Shown here piece after piece: positions 25,197 through 33,242 of a DNA stretch of 64,000 bases (within the stretch, counting starts at the first letter, position 1; each line of letters opens with the position of its first letter). Under the pieces are notes generated by a model, which was given only the letters and a program-made list of their open reading frames with translations, did no database searches and was not told the origin of the DNA. The position numbers and the translations under genes were made by a program. This DNA is from Streptomyces sp. A2-16 (GTDB lineage: Bacteria > Actinomycetota > Actinomycetes > Streptomycetales > Streptomycetaceae): positions 5,208,001 through 5,272,000 of the forward strand of contig NZ_CP063808.1 in the NCBI RefSeq assembly GCF_018128905.1, read 5' to 3'.

Positions 25197-25225
25197 CCGC
25201 CGTCACCTGGCGATCAGCGGTGTCA

Positions 25226-25588
25226 TCACTCGTCCTCGCGGAGCCACCGCTGTGCAGCCTCGACGCTGTCGCCGCCAGTTGTGTTGAACGCAATGGCGGC
25301 CTGGGGTGCATGGCGGCGGATCAGGTTCACGACCTCTTCGAAGAGTGGCAGCAGCTGCTCGGCCTTGCGGAGCCCGCCGCCGACGACCACGACATCCCAC
25401 GGCTGCTTGGTCAACGATGCGACGAGCGTGGACTCGGCCGATTCGTCGAACACGATCAGCGTCATGGCCGCGTCGATGCCGTGCGCACCGAAACGGGCCA
25501 GCTCCGCATCGAGTGCCGCACGAAGGGCCTCTCCGTCGACGCCAGGGATCGCAAGCGGGTCGTAGCCGACGACAAGCGCAGATGACAT
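25226..25588 (-). CDS. conserved hypothetical protein (120 aa)
   Basis: A small alpha/beta protein with the strand MSSALVVGYDPLAIPGVDGE, a second strand-loop WDVVVVGGGLRKAEQLL near residue 63, and AAIAFNTTGGDSVEAAQRWL at the end. The alternation looks like a small Rossmann-like or flavodoxin-like fold, but no cofactor motif is certain. Coding bias and a clean start support a real gene. It is convergent with the DNA ligase gene, 29 bases away. Function unknown. Confidence 0.7.
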   Translation of the reverse strand: MSSALVVGYDPLAIPGVDGEALRAALDAELARFGAHGIDAAMTLIVFDESAESTLVASLTKQPWDVVVVGGGLRKAEQLLPLFEEVVNLIRRHAPQAAIAFNTTGGDSVEAAQRWLREDE

Positions 25589-25634
25589 GCGGCCAACCTA
25601 CCGGGCGCTGCTCAGCAGGGGGATCAAGAGTCGT

Positions 25635-26339
25635 TCAAGGTCCAGTGGGCGTCAGCTCGCGTATCAACTCCACGGCTTTGTCGAGAAGTTGGGTCTCGTG
25701 TTCGCTCATCGAAGGGTCGGCAGCCCGTCTCCTCCTGGCTTCTGCGAGGCATCCGGAGTCGGCATCGCCCAGGGCGATCACGGGGCCGAGGTGCGCGAGC
25801 AGTGAGGCGAGCACGGCCCGGGCCGGTGCCGCCAGGGCGGAGTTGCCGACGGCCACCTGTGCCAGGATCAGGGCCGACATCCAGCGGTCCAGCCCGGGTG
25901 GCCCTTCCTCTGTGTTGCACCAGTCGATCACCACGGGCCGCCCCGAGGCGAGCATCACGTTGTCCGGGTGCAGATCGAGGTGGAGGATCCGGAAGGCGGG
26001 GTCGGCGCAGACCCGTGCGGGAATCGAGTGCAAGCGGTGCAGCAGGTCGGCGAGTTGGGCTCCTGCTTCCTCGGCCGTGATCATGCCTCGCAGCAGTGCG
26101 TGAAGCATGGACGTGCCGTGCAGCCGCTGCATCACCAGGTCGGCCCTTGGCGCCGTGCTCTGCCCGGAGCCCTCCGGGTCCTGGAGGAGGGGCACCGGGT
26201 AACCGTGCTGCGCGAGGTAGGCCATCACGACGGCTTCAGCAGTGGCATCGCCGCCGTCGCGGTATCGCCGTAGGACCCAGTCGTCATCGATGACGTACAC
26301 GTCCGCGCTACGCCCGGAACCGAGTAACTCACCCGTCAT
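25635..26339 (-). CDS. aminoglycoside phosphotransferase-family kinase (234 aa)
   Basis: Kinase-like fold with a glycine loop LLGSGRSADVYVID at residues 5-18, the catalytic-loop motif ILHLDLHPDNVML (H-x-D-x(4)-N) near 143 and a metal-binding VVIDWCN near 161. It is shorter than antibiotic-resistance enzymes (about 260-300 aa) and has no substrate-specific signature, so it could phosphorylate a sugar, choline-like or antibiotic substrate. Ends 47 bases before the start of the hypothetical gene at 25588, so the two may be one unit. Confidence 0.82.
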   Translation of the reverse strand: MTGELLGSGRSADVYVIDDDWVLRRYRDGGDATAEAVVMAYLAQHGYPVPLLQDPEGSGQSTAPRADLVMQRLHGTSMLHALLRGMITAEEAGAQLADLLHRLHSIPARVCADPAFRILHLDLHPDNVMLASGRPVVIDWCNTEEGPPGLDRWMSALILAQVAVGNSALAAPARAVLASLLAHLGPVIALGDADSGCLAEARRRRAADPSMSEHETQLLDKAVELIRELTPTGP

Positions 26340-26465
26340 CCAGGCACCCTATCCGCCGTCGGGGGTGAACGCTTCACCTCGTCGGGGCACTGACCCCGCC
26401 CAGGAACACACCCCGCGAGTGCTGCCTCGGCCCCGGCCGGGGTGCCGGCACTGGAGCCGGACGGG

Positions 26466-26924
26466 CTAGGCATCCTCGTGGCCATCGCGCAAGGAACGAA
26501 TCATGCCCTGCAGGATCCGGAATGCCTCCGACTGCTCGGGCTCGGTCATTCCGGCCAGCATTCTGAGCTCGACGGAACGGACCGCTGCGGTCGCTTTCTC
26601 CAGGCTGCGTCGGCCGCGGGGGGTGAGCCGTGCGGGAAGAACCTTCCCGACAGGTGCCTCCGCGGGCCTGGTGACGTAGCCGTCCCGTTCCAGGGTCTGG
26701 AGCAGCACGTTCATCGTCTGCCGTGTCACGAACGCGCCCCGCGCGAGCTCGGAGTTCGACAAGCCCGGGCGCTGGGCCAGCAGTTCGAGGCAGGAGTAGT
26801 GGGTCACGCTCATCCCCAGCGGCCGCAGCACTTCCTCCATGGCTGCGCGCAGGGCGCTGGAGGCCTCCTTCAGCAGGTAGCCCAGTGATTTGTCCAGGTC
26901 GATGCCGGCACCCTTTTGACTCAT
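26466..26924 (-). CDS. MarR-family regulator (152 aa)
   Basis: Winged-HTH repressor with helix-turn-helix PGLSNSELARGAFVTRQTMN at about residues 73-92 and wing KVLPARLTPRGRRSL. It is divergent from the VOC-family gene at 26988. Its own start codon lies inside one of two matching operators, so it most likely represses itself and the neighbour. Confidence 0.88.
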   Translation of the reverse strand: MSQKGAGIDLDKSLGYLLKEASSALRAAMEEVLRPLGMSVTHYSCLELLAQRPGLSNSELARGAFVTRQTMNVLLQTLERDGYVTRPAEAPVGKVLPARLTPRGRRSLEKATAAVRSVELRMLAGMTEPEQSEAFRILQGMIRSLRDGHEDA

Positions 26925-26968
26925 GTCAGCATTCTGACATAGCTTGACCTGTGTCAGGAATCTGACAC
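26923..26968. promoter_or_regulatory. twin MarR operators
   Basis: Two 18-bp palindromes with the same core: ATGTCAGCATTCTGACAT (26923-26940) and GTGTCAGGAATCTGACAC (26951-26968), centres 28 bases apart. Each has seven-base complementary arms and a four-base centre. The first includes the MarR start codon; the second lies 20 bases before the VOC gene. A TTGACC element sits between them. Confidence 0.82.
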
Positions 26969-26987
26969 GAAGAGAAGGAGCATCACC

Positions 26988-27356
26988 ATGCCCGCCACCG
27001 GCCCCGACTTCATCTCGCTCCAGGCGCGCGACCTCAACGCTTCACAGGCGTTCTACGAGCAGTACCTCGGCCTCGTCCGCTCGCCGGCCGGCCCTCCGCA
27101 CGCCGTCGTCTTCGAGACGAAGCCGATCGCGTTCGCGCTCCGCGACATCGTGCCCGGCACCGACCTCGCCTCCGTCGCCCAGCCCGGCATCGGTGCCGCG
27201 ATCTGGCTGCACGCCACCGACGTCCAGGCCATCCACGACGCTCTCGTCGCCGACGACCACACCATCGTCTCCGCACCGATCGACGGCCCCTTCGGCCGGA
27301 CCTTCACCTTCGCCGACCCCGACGGCTACCACGTGACGCTCCACGACCGCACCTGA
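26988..27356 (+). CDS. VOC/glyoxalase-superfamily protein (122 aa)
   Basis: One vicinal-oxygen-chelate unit of two beta-alpha-beta-beta-beta modules: FISLQARDLNASQAFYEQYL at residues 5-24, and GRTFTFADPDGYHVTLHD at the end, the usual closing pattern. Family members are dioxygenases, isomerases or antibiotic-binding/resistance proteins. Its divergent MarR partner with twin operators suggests induction by a small toxic or phenolic compound. An AGAAGGAG box precedes the ATG. Confidence 0.87.
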   Translation: MPATGPDFISLQARDLNASQAFYEQYLGLVRSPAGPPHAVVFETKPIAFALRDIVPGTDLASVAQPGIGAAIWLHATDVQAIHDALVADDHTIVSAPIDGPFGRTFTFADPDGYHVTLHDRT

Positions 27357-27465
27357 GAGACCGAACACCACCGACGAGCACCGGCGATCACCGGCGAGGA
27401 GGCGGTGCGGCGGTGAGGCGGTGAGGGGAGAAGCGGGCCCCTCACGCTCCGGCGACCGGGGGCGT

Positions 27466-28392
27466 CTACGGCGTGCCCGCAGTCAGACGGCGTAGGTCCT
27501 GCGCCTTCTTCCGTGCCTCCCGCTCGGCCCGCGCAAAGGCCTCGGCGGCGGAACGGCTGCGCTCCTCGGCTTCTTGTCGGTCGCTCTCGGCCTGCCGGTA
27601 CTCCTGGCGTGTCTGCCGCATGCGCTCCTCGGCGGCGGACATCAGCCGACGGGCCTCCTCTGTGCGCTCACGCGCTCGCCGCAGCTCGGCGTCGACGTCT
27701 GCTCGCCGCGCGCGCTCCTCACGCAGCCGCTGCTCGGCCGCCTCCGCCGCCTCCTGCGCCCGGTCGAGCTGTTCCTGACGGGCACGGCGCCGCTCGGCGA
27801 GTTCGTCGTTGGAGGCCCGCGCCCGGGACGGGGCTGCTGCCGGCCGGCTCCGGGAGCCCGGCCTCTTGGCTGGTGGGGCGGTGCCGGCGCGACACTCCGA
27901 GGGCGGGGTGAGGCCGCTGGTCAGACGGCCGCCCGCCCACTGTTCGGCTGCGTCCGGGTCGGCGAGCACGGCACGCAGGGTCGCTTCGAGGTCTTGCTGG
28001 GCCGGTTCGGAGAGCTGGTGCCCGGCCTCGCGGGCGACCTGGGCTGCCTGCCGTGACAGGGCGGCCACGACTCGGCGCCGCTGCGCGGAGAGCTCTTTGA
28101 GTCCGTCGGCGTCGAGGGCGTCGTAGGCCTCGCGCAGCGCCTGCCCCAGTTCCAGGAACTGCCGGCTCTCTTCCGGCTGGGACCGCAGCAGGAGGTTGGC
28201 CGCCCACGCCGCGAGGGTGGGACGGCGTGCGGCGTGGATCCGGCGGGCGCCGTCCGCCTGACCGGCTGTCTTCGCCGCGGCGACCAGCGTCTCCCGTCGC
28301 GCGACGAACCCGGGCGGCGGCGTGGTGTACAGCTCGTCGAGGACGGCCTCCACGTCCCGCTCCTGCTTCTCCCGGCTCTTGCGCGCGTTCAC
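27466..28392 (-). CDS. coiled-coil hypothetical protein (308 aa)
   Basis: N-terminal helical region (VEAVLDELYTTPPPGFVARR near 15, ARRPTLAAWAANLLLRSQP near 55) followed by a charged linker and a long Arg/Glu/Ala-rich coiled coil (about 195-300, for example AEAAEQRLREERARRADVDA). No transmembrane segment, signal or enzyme motif. Proteins of this layout are widespread in Streptomyces and unassigned. It is a cytoplasmic helical scaffold or DNA-associated protein by shape only. Confidence 0.78.
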   Translation of the reverse strand: MNARKSREKQERDVEAVLDELYTTPPPGFVARRETLVAAAKTAGQADGARRIHAARRPTLAAWAANLLLRSQPEESRQFLELGQALREAYDALDADGLKELSAQRRRVVAALSRQAAQVAREAGHQLSEPAQQDLEATLRAVLADPDAAEQWAGGRLTSGLTPPSECRAGTAPPAKRPGSRSRPAAAPSRARASNDELAERRRARQEQLDRAQEAAEAAEQRLREERARRADVDAELRRARERTEEARRLMSAAEERMRQTRQEYRQAESDRQEAEERSRSAAEAFARAEREARKKAQDLRRLTAGTP

Positions 28393-28682
28393 TGCCTCAC
28401 CGTCCTCTCACCTCCGCCTCGCCCTCCTGCCGCTCGTCCCGTCCCGGCGCGATGGCATCCGGTCCAGACGGCGGGCGACGATCACGCGGCGCTCCACCAT
28501 GGCTTCAGCCTCACGCGCACCTCGCGACCGCGCATCCCGGCGGAGGTGAGTTCAGCCCTGAGCAAGCCGCCGATGCGGTGCCGGACCCGGGTACTGGCGG
28601 CACATGTGTACGAACGCATACTGAGCGCGGCGCATCACCTGTGATCCACTCCCCTCCCCAGACGCACGAGAGGTCCTCCTCG

Positions 28683-29210
28683 ATGACCCCGCTCTTCGAC
28701 GACGACGCCGCTACCGCCGCCCCCGGCGCGTCCCCGGTCACGAAGAACCGCGACGATGCCTTCGCCCGGCTTCTCCTGTCCAGTCATCGGCGACTGACCG
28801 GCACCCCGTTGTATCCGTCGGAACCCGGCGGTGACCTGGCCCGCCGGCTCTACGCGGACGCACCTTTCGGACTGCTCGCGCACGACACGAGCGCGGATCC
28901 GATGTTCGTCTACGCGAACAGAACCGCCCAGCAGTGCTTCGAGTACTCCTGGGCGGAGTTCGTGCGGCTCCCGTCCCGGTTGTCGGCGGAGGCGGAAGGG
29001 CAGAGCGACAGGGAGGAGTTGGTGCGCTCAGTGACGGAACACGGGTACGCGTCCGGCTACCGGGGCCTCAGGATCGCCAAGTCCGGCCGGAGATTCTGGA
29101 TAGAGCACGTCACCATGTGGAACCTGGTGGACGACGACGGCACCCACCACGGCCAGGCCGCCGTGTTCCGGTCGTGGACGGACCTGTCGCGGGGACGGGC
29201 AGACGGCTGA
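28683..29210 (+). CDS. MEKHLA-domain (PAS-like) protein (175 aa)
   Basis: After a disordered Asp/Ala-rich start, the PAS-like MEKHLA fold spans about 30-170: FGLLAHDTSADPMFVYANRT, CFEYSWAEFVRLPSRLSAEA, GLRIAKSGRRFWIEHVTMWN and HHGQAAVFRSW. In bacteria it is usually a stand-alone PAS-like sensory or ligand-binding unit. The ATG at 28683 follows GAGAGG; a longer in-frame reading upstream is less likely. No partner kinase or regulator is adjacent, so the signal and output are unknown. Confidence 0.82.
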   Translation: MTPLFDDDAATAAPGASPVTKNRDDAFARLLLSSHRRLTGTPLYPSEPGGDLARRLYADAPFGLLAHDTSADPMFVYANRTAQQCFEYSWAEFVRLPSRLSAEAEGQSDREELVRSVTEHGYASGYRGLRIAKSGRRFWIEHVTMWNLVDDDGTHHGQAAVFRSWTDLSRGRADG

Positions 29211-29264
29211 CACGGGCCGTTGCCCAGCACGCCGTTCCCCGCACATCGTTCCCTGGCACGCCGT

Positions 29265-29440
29265 TCCCCGGCCCACCCCCTGCGCGCGGCCGAACCTCGA
29301 CGACGGTCTGCCCCGTGACGAGCGCGGCGCCGTCGGAGGCGAGGAACGACACGACACCCGAGACCTCGGCCGGCATCGGCGCCCGCTTGATGTCCTGGCC
29401 GGTGACGCCGTGAGCGGCGAGGTCGGCTGCCGGCACTGAG
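29265..29440 (-). pseudogene. short-chain dehydrogenase (SDR), C-terminal remnant
   Basis: The minus strand reads AHGVTGQDIKRAPMPAEVSG, then VVSFLASDGAALVTGQTVVV-like residues, the closing helix and strand of classical SDR enzymes (P-x-E-[IV]-A-x-x-V-x-F-L-x-S-x-x-A-x-x-[IV]-T-G). The Rossmann N-terminus and the catalytic Y-x-x-x-K are absent, and the ends run into unrelated sequence. Boundaries are approximate. The remnant lies directly downstream of the LysR gene, which it once may have followed. Confidence 0.7.
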
Positions 29441-29537
29441 CTGAAGCCGTTCTCCGCGCCTCTGCACGTCACCGACAATCCCACCGACCAGCGGGCCCGG
29501 GACCCCGTCACGAAGATCGTCGCCCAGGCGACGCACC

Positions 29538-30446
29538 TCACCCGAGCCCGCCCGAACGCACCTCTCTCACCGTCGCCCGGATGATCCCGACCGTACGCGC
29601 CAGATGCGGCTCGGAACGGTCGGCGCGGTGGGCGACGGCCAGCTCCACTCGCGCGCCGGCCCCGATCAGCGGGCGGTAGGCGACACCGTCGAGCGCCAGC
29701 GCGGTCACGGGCTCGGGCACGACCGCGACACCGAGACCGCCGGCCACCAGGGTGACCAAGGTCGAGGTCTCACCGACCTCGTGCCGGATGTGCGGCTCCA
29801 CACCGGCGTCGCGCAGCAGGCCCAGGACGACGTCGTACATCACCGACCGGCGGTCGGCGGAGTGCACGATCAGGTCGGCATCGGCGAGGTCCGCGGGCCG
29901 CAGCCGCTTCCGGCGGGCCAGGGGGTGGTCGGCCGGTACGGCGACGACGAGCCGGTCGCGGCGCAGGGTGTGCACGGTGAGGGAGAGGTCGGCCGCGGGC
30001 GGGCGCAGCAGCGCGACGTCGATCGCGCCGGCGCGCAGCGCATCGACCTGGTCGGGCGCGAGCATCTCGCCGCGGAAGGAGAAGTCGACCCCGGGCAGTT
30101 CCTTCGTGAGCCGGCGTGAGAGCGCGGGCAGGAGGCTGTACGTCGCCGAGCCCACACACCCGATCGCTAGATGCCCCACCGATCCCGCCGCGACGAGCCG
30201 TGCCTGGTGAGCGGCATCGTCCACGTCGGCGAGGATCCCGCGCGCCCGCTCCAGATAGGCCCGGCCTGCCTCCGTGAGGTCGACGCGCCGTGTGGTGCGG
30301 TGCAGCAGTTCGACGCCGAGTTCCGTCTCCAGCTGACGGATCTGCTGGGACAGAGGCGGCTGCGCCATGTGCAGCCGCTCGGCCGCACGACCGAAATGCC
30401 GCTCCTCGGCGACCGCCACGAAGTACCGCAGGTGACGCAGATCCAT
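29538..30446 (-). CDS. LysR-family regulator of the pca genes (302 aa)
   Basis: The N-terminal winged HTH (LRYFVAVAEERHFGRAAERL, MAQPPLSQQIRQLE) and a LysR substrate-binding domain (about 90-300; LVVAVPADHPLARRKRLRPA, LVTLVAGGLGVAVVPE) are intact. It is divergent from pcaF with 71 bases between starts and a dyad in that gap, the classic LysR arrangement. The likely co-inducer is a beta-ketoadipate-pathway intermediate. Confidence 0.9.
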   Translation of the reverse strand: MDLRHLRYFVAVAEERHFGRAAERLHMAQPPLSQQIRQLETELGVELLHRTTRRVDLTEAGRAYLERARGILADVDDAAHQARLVAAGSVGHLAIGCVGSATYSLLPALSRRLTKELPGVDFSFRGEMLAPDQVDALRAGAIDVALLRPPAADLSLTVHTLRRDRLVVAVPADHPLARRKRLRPADLADADLIVHSADRRSVMYDVVLGLLRDAGVEPHIRHEVGETSTLVTLVAGGLGVAVVPEPVTALALDGVAYRPLIGAGARVELAVAHRADRSEPHLARTVGIIRATVREVRSGGLG

Positions 30447-30454
30447 ATCCCGTC

Positions 30455-30476
30455 CATATCAATCAACTGAGATATG
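30455..30476. promoter_or_regulatory. LysR box between regulator and pcaF
   Basis: CATATC and GATATG form a perfect 6-bp inverted repeat with a 10-base spacer, giving T-N(11)-A-like spacing, 9 bases before the LysR start and 42 before pcaF. Confidence 0.6.
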
Positions 30477-30517
30477 CGTACTTCAGAATATCGCTCCTTG
30501 GAGCTAGCGTCCCTGCC

Positions 30518-31723
30518 ATGAGCGCATTCCTGTATGCCGCGACCCGGACGCCCTTCGGCCGCTTCAACGGCGCGCTGGCCGGCGTCCGACCCGACGACCT
30601 CGCCGCCGCCGCGATCACCTCGACCCTCGCGACGGTGCCGGGCCTCGACCGCGCCGCCGTCGACGACGTGGTGTGGGGCAACGCCAACGGCGCCGGGGAG
30701 GAGAACCGCAACGTCGGCCGCATGGCGGCGCTGCTCGCCGGCCTCCCGGTGAGCGTGCCCGGCACCACGGTGAACCGGCTGTGCGGATCGAGCCTGGACG
30801 CGGCGATGATCGCCAGTCGAGCCATCGAGACCGGCGACGCCGACGTGGTGCTGACCGGTGGCGTCGAGTCGATGACCCGGGCCCCGTGGGTACTGCCCAA
30901 GTCGGCGAAGCCGTTCCCGGCCGGTGATGTCACCGCGGTCTCCACCACGCTCGGCTGGCGACTGGTCAACCCGCGCATGCCGAAGGAGTGGACGGTCAGC
31001 CTCGGCGAGGCCAACGAACAGCTCCAGGAGCGCTTCGGCATCTCCCGGGAACGGCAGGACGAGTTCGCCGCCCGTTCCCATCAACTCGCCCACCAGGCAT
31101 GGGAGTCGGGCTTCTACGACGACCTGGTGGCACCGGTCGACGGCGTCGACCTGACCCGTGACGAAGGCATCCGGCCCGGCTCCACACCGCAGGTGCTGGC
31201 CGGGCTCAAGCCGGTCTTCCGCACCCCCGAGCAGGGCGGCACCATCACCGCGGGCAACGCCAGTCCGCTCAACGACGGTGCCTCCGCGGTGCTGTTGGGG
31301 AGCGAGCAGGCCGCGGCGACGATCGGGGCCGACCCGATCGCCCGCATCGCCGGCCGCGGTGTGATGGCGCTGGAGCCGCAGGCCTTCGGGTACGCCCCGG
31401 TCGAGGCCGCGAACCGCGCACTGGCCCGGGCCGGGATCGGCTGGGACCAGGTGGGCGCCGTCGAGCTCAACGAGGCCTTCGCCGTGCAGTCGCTCGCCTG
31501 CGTCGACGCGTGGAAGATCGACCCCGCCCTCGTCAACCAGAAGGGCGGCGCCATCGCCATCGGGCACCCGCTGGGCGCCTCGGGCGGCCGCGTCCTCGCC
31601 ACACTGGCCAAGGTCCTGCGCGAGACGAGGCAGCGCTACGGCGTCGCAGCGATCTGCATCGGCGTCGGCCAGGGCCTGGCCGTCGTACTGGAGAACTGCT
31701 CCGTCACGGAGGCGGGCCGATGA
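30518..31723 (+). CDS. pcaF: 3-oxoadipyl-CoA / acetyl-CoA thiolase (401 aa)
   Basis: Degradative thiolase: C89 in RLCGSSLDA (acyl-enzyme Cys), H350 in GHPLGASGGR and C380 in AICIGVGQG (acid/base). The conserved AVELNEAFAVQSLACVDAW is also present. It cleaves 3-oxoadipyl-CoA to succinyl-CoA and acetyl-CoA if paired with the CoA transferase that follows; acetoacetyl-CoA is the alternative substrate. Its stop overlaps the pcaI start (ATGA), so the three genes are translationally coupled. Confidence 0.9.
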   Translation: MSAFLYAATRTPFGRFNGALAGVRPDDLAAAAITSTLATVPGLDRAAVDDVVWGNANGAGEENRNVGRMAALLAGLPVSVPGTTVNRLCGSSLDAAMIASRAIETGDADVVLTGGVESMTRAPWVLPKSAKPFPAGDVTAVSTTLGWRLVNPRMPKEWTVSLGEANEQLQERFGISRERQDEFAARSHQLAHQAWESGFYDDLVAPVDGVDLTRDEGIRPGSTPQVLAGLKPVFRTPEQGGTITAGNASPLNDGASAVLLGSEQAAATIGADPIARIAGRGVMALEPQAFGYAPVEAANRALARAGIGWDQVGAVELNEAFAVQSLACVDAWKIDPALVNQKGGAIAIGHPLGASGGRVLATLAKVLRETRQRYGVAAICIGVGQGLAVVLENCSVTEAGR

Positions 31724-32415
31724 GCCGGGCGGAGATCGTCGAGAGCGCGGATGCCGCGGTCGCCGGGATCGAGGACGGATCCACCGTCCTCGTCGGCGGG
31801 TTCGGCCTGGCCGGGATGCCGTTCGACCTGATCGACGCGCTCATCCGGCAGGGCGCGAAGGACCTCACCATCGTGTCCAACAACGCCGGAAACGGCGAGG
31901 TGGGACTGGCCGCGCTGCTCGCGGCCGGCCGGGTGCGCAAGGTGCTCTGCTCCTTCCCCCGCCAGTCCGACTCCTACGTCTTCGACGGCCTCTACCGCGC
32001 CGGGAAGATCGAGCTGGAGGTGGTGCCGCAGGGCAACCTCGCCGAGCGGATGCGCGCGGCCGGGGCGGGCATCGGCGCCTTCTACTGCCCGACCGCGGTC
32101 GGCACACCGCTGGCAGAGGGCAAGGAGGTCCGGGAGATCGACGGCCGTACGTACCTGCTGGAGTACCCGATCAAGGGCGACTACGCGCTCATCGGCGCCC
32201 ATGTCGCCGACACCATGGGCAACCTCGTCTACCGCAGGACGGCCCGCAACTTCGGCCCCGTCATGGCCACGGCCGCGACGACGACCATCGTGCAGGTCAA
32301 CCAGGTCGTCGAGGCCGGGAAGCTCGACCCGGAGGCGGTTGTCACCCCGTCCATCTACGTCGACCGGGTCGTCCAGGTGACGGCCCGTCACTACACCGTC
32401 CAGGGGGCACGATGA
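31720..32415 (+). CDS. pcaI: 3-oxoacid CoA-transferase subunit A (231 aa)
   Basis: Alpha subunit with VLVGGFGLAGMPFDLIDALI near residue 23 (CoA-loop G-G-F-G), TIVSNNAGNGEVGLAALL and FYCPTAVGTPLAEGKE. The N-N-A-G-N-G string and length favour 3-oxoadipate:succinyl-CoA transferase over SCOT of ketone metabolism. Overlaps pcaF and pcaJ by four bases each. Confidence 0.88.
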   Translation: MSRAEIVESADAAVAGIEDGSTVLVGGFGLAGMPFDLIDALIRQGAKDLTIVSNNAGNGEVGLAALLAAGRVRKVLCSFPRQSDSYVFDGLYRAGKIELEVVPQGNLAERMRAAGAGIGAFYCPTAVGTPLAEGKEVREIDGRTYLLEYPIKGDYALIGAHVADTMGNLVYRRTARNFGPVMATAATTTIVQVNQVVEAGKLDPEAVVTPSIYVDRVVQVTARHYTVQGAR

Positions 32416-33065
32416 CCACCACGCCCACCGACCACCGGCTCTCGATGGACGAGCTGGCCGCCGTCATCGCCCGCGACATCCCGGCCGGCTCCTTCGTCAA
32501 CCTCGGCATCGGACAGCCCACCAAGATCGCCGATCATCTGCCGGCCGACTCGGGGGTCGTACTGCACACCGAGAACGGCATGCTCAACATGGGCCCCAAG
32601 GCCGAAGGCGACGCGATCGACTCCGACCTGACCAACGCCGGCAAGGTCCCGGTGACCGAGCTGCCCGGAGCCGCGTACTTCCACCACGCCGACTCCTTCG
32701 CCATGATGCGCGGCGGCCACCTCGACGTCTGCGTCCTGGGCGCCTATCAGGTCGCCTTCGACGGCGACCTCGCCAACTGGACCACCGGGAAACCGGAGGA
32801 CATCCCCGCCGTCGGCGGCGCCATGGACCTCGCCATCGGCGCCAAGGACGTCTACGTGATGATGACCCTCTTCACCCGTTCCGGCGAGCCCAAGCTCGTG
32901 CCCCGGTGCACCTACCCGCTCACCGGCGTCGGCTGCGTCAGCCGCGTCTACACCGACCACGGCGTCTTCGACGTCGGCCCCGACGGCGTACGGATCCGCG
33001 AGACGTACGGCATCGGCGCCGAGGAACTCGCTCAGCGCCTCGGGATCACGCCGGGCCGGCACTGA
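32412..33065 (+). CDS. pcaJ: 3-oxoacid CoA-transferase subunit B (217 aa)
   Basis: Beta subunit carrying the catalytic glutamate E54 in LHTENGMLNMG, which forms the acyl-CoA thioester, and the lead SFVNLGIGQPTKIADHLP. Its end is followed by a large inverted repeat. With PcaI it activates 3-oxoadipate using succinyl-CoA; no other pca gene is in the window, so this unit handles only the last two steps. Confidence 0.89.
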   Translation: MTTTPTDHRLSMDELAAVIARDIPAGSFVNLGIGQPTKIADHLPADSGVVLHTENGMLNMGPKAEGDAIDSDLTNAGKVPVTELPGAAYFHHADSFAMMRGGHLDVCVLGAYQVAFDGDLANWTTGKPEDIPAVGGAMDLAIGAKDVYVMMTLFTRSGEPKLVPRCTYPLTGVGCVSRVYTDHGVFDVGPDGVRIRETYGIGAEELAQRLGITPGRH

Positions 33066-33080
33066 CGCCCGTCGGGACGC

Positions 33081-33147
33081 GCGGCCGCCCTGGTCCCGGT
33101 TCGGAGTCAGCCATGTCCTGACCCGCACCCGACCAAAGGGCGGCCGC
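33081..33147. terminator. large inverted repeat after pcaJ
   Basis: GCGGCCGCCC-TGGTC (33081-33095) pairs with GACCA-AA-GGGCGGCCGC (33131-33147): a 15-bp stem with a two-base bulge and a 35-base loop. Includes NotI-like GCGGCCGC ends. A terminator is likely. Confidence 0.65.
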
Positions 33148-33150
33148 GAT

Positions 33151-33166
33151 ACCGACTTTGGTCGGT
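33151..33166. promoter_or_regulatory. small dyad before the beta-helix gene
   Basis: ACCGAC-TTTG-GTCGGT, a perfect 6-bp dyad, 77 bases before the start of the secreted beta-helix gene. It may be an operator or part of the terminator region. Confidence 0.3.
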
Positions 33167-33242
33167 GCCGCCGCTACCTCAGGACGACTGCGCGCCATCC
33201 CGTGCTGCCCCAGGGTGGGACTCCTTACATCGAGGAGGCAGC

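Noticed and set aside
25635..26339. Aminoglycoside resistance kinase
   Set aside because: Only generic kinase motifs are visible; length and context do not support a named resistance function.
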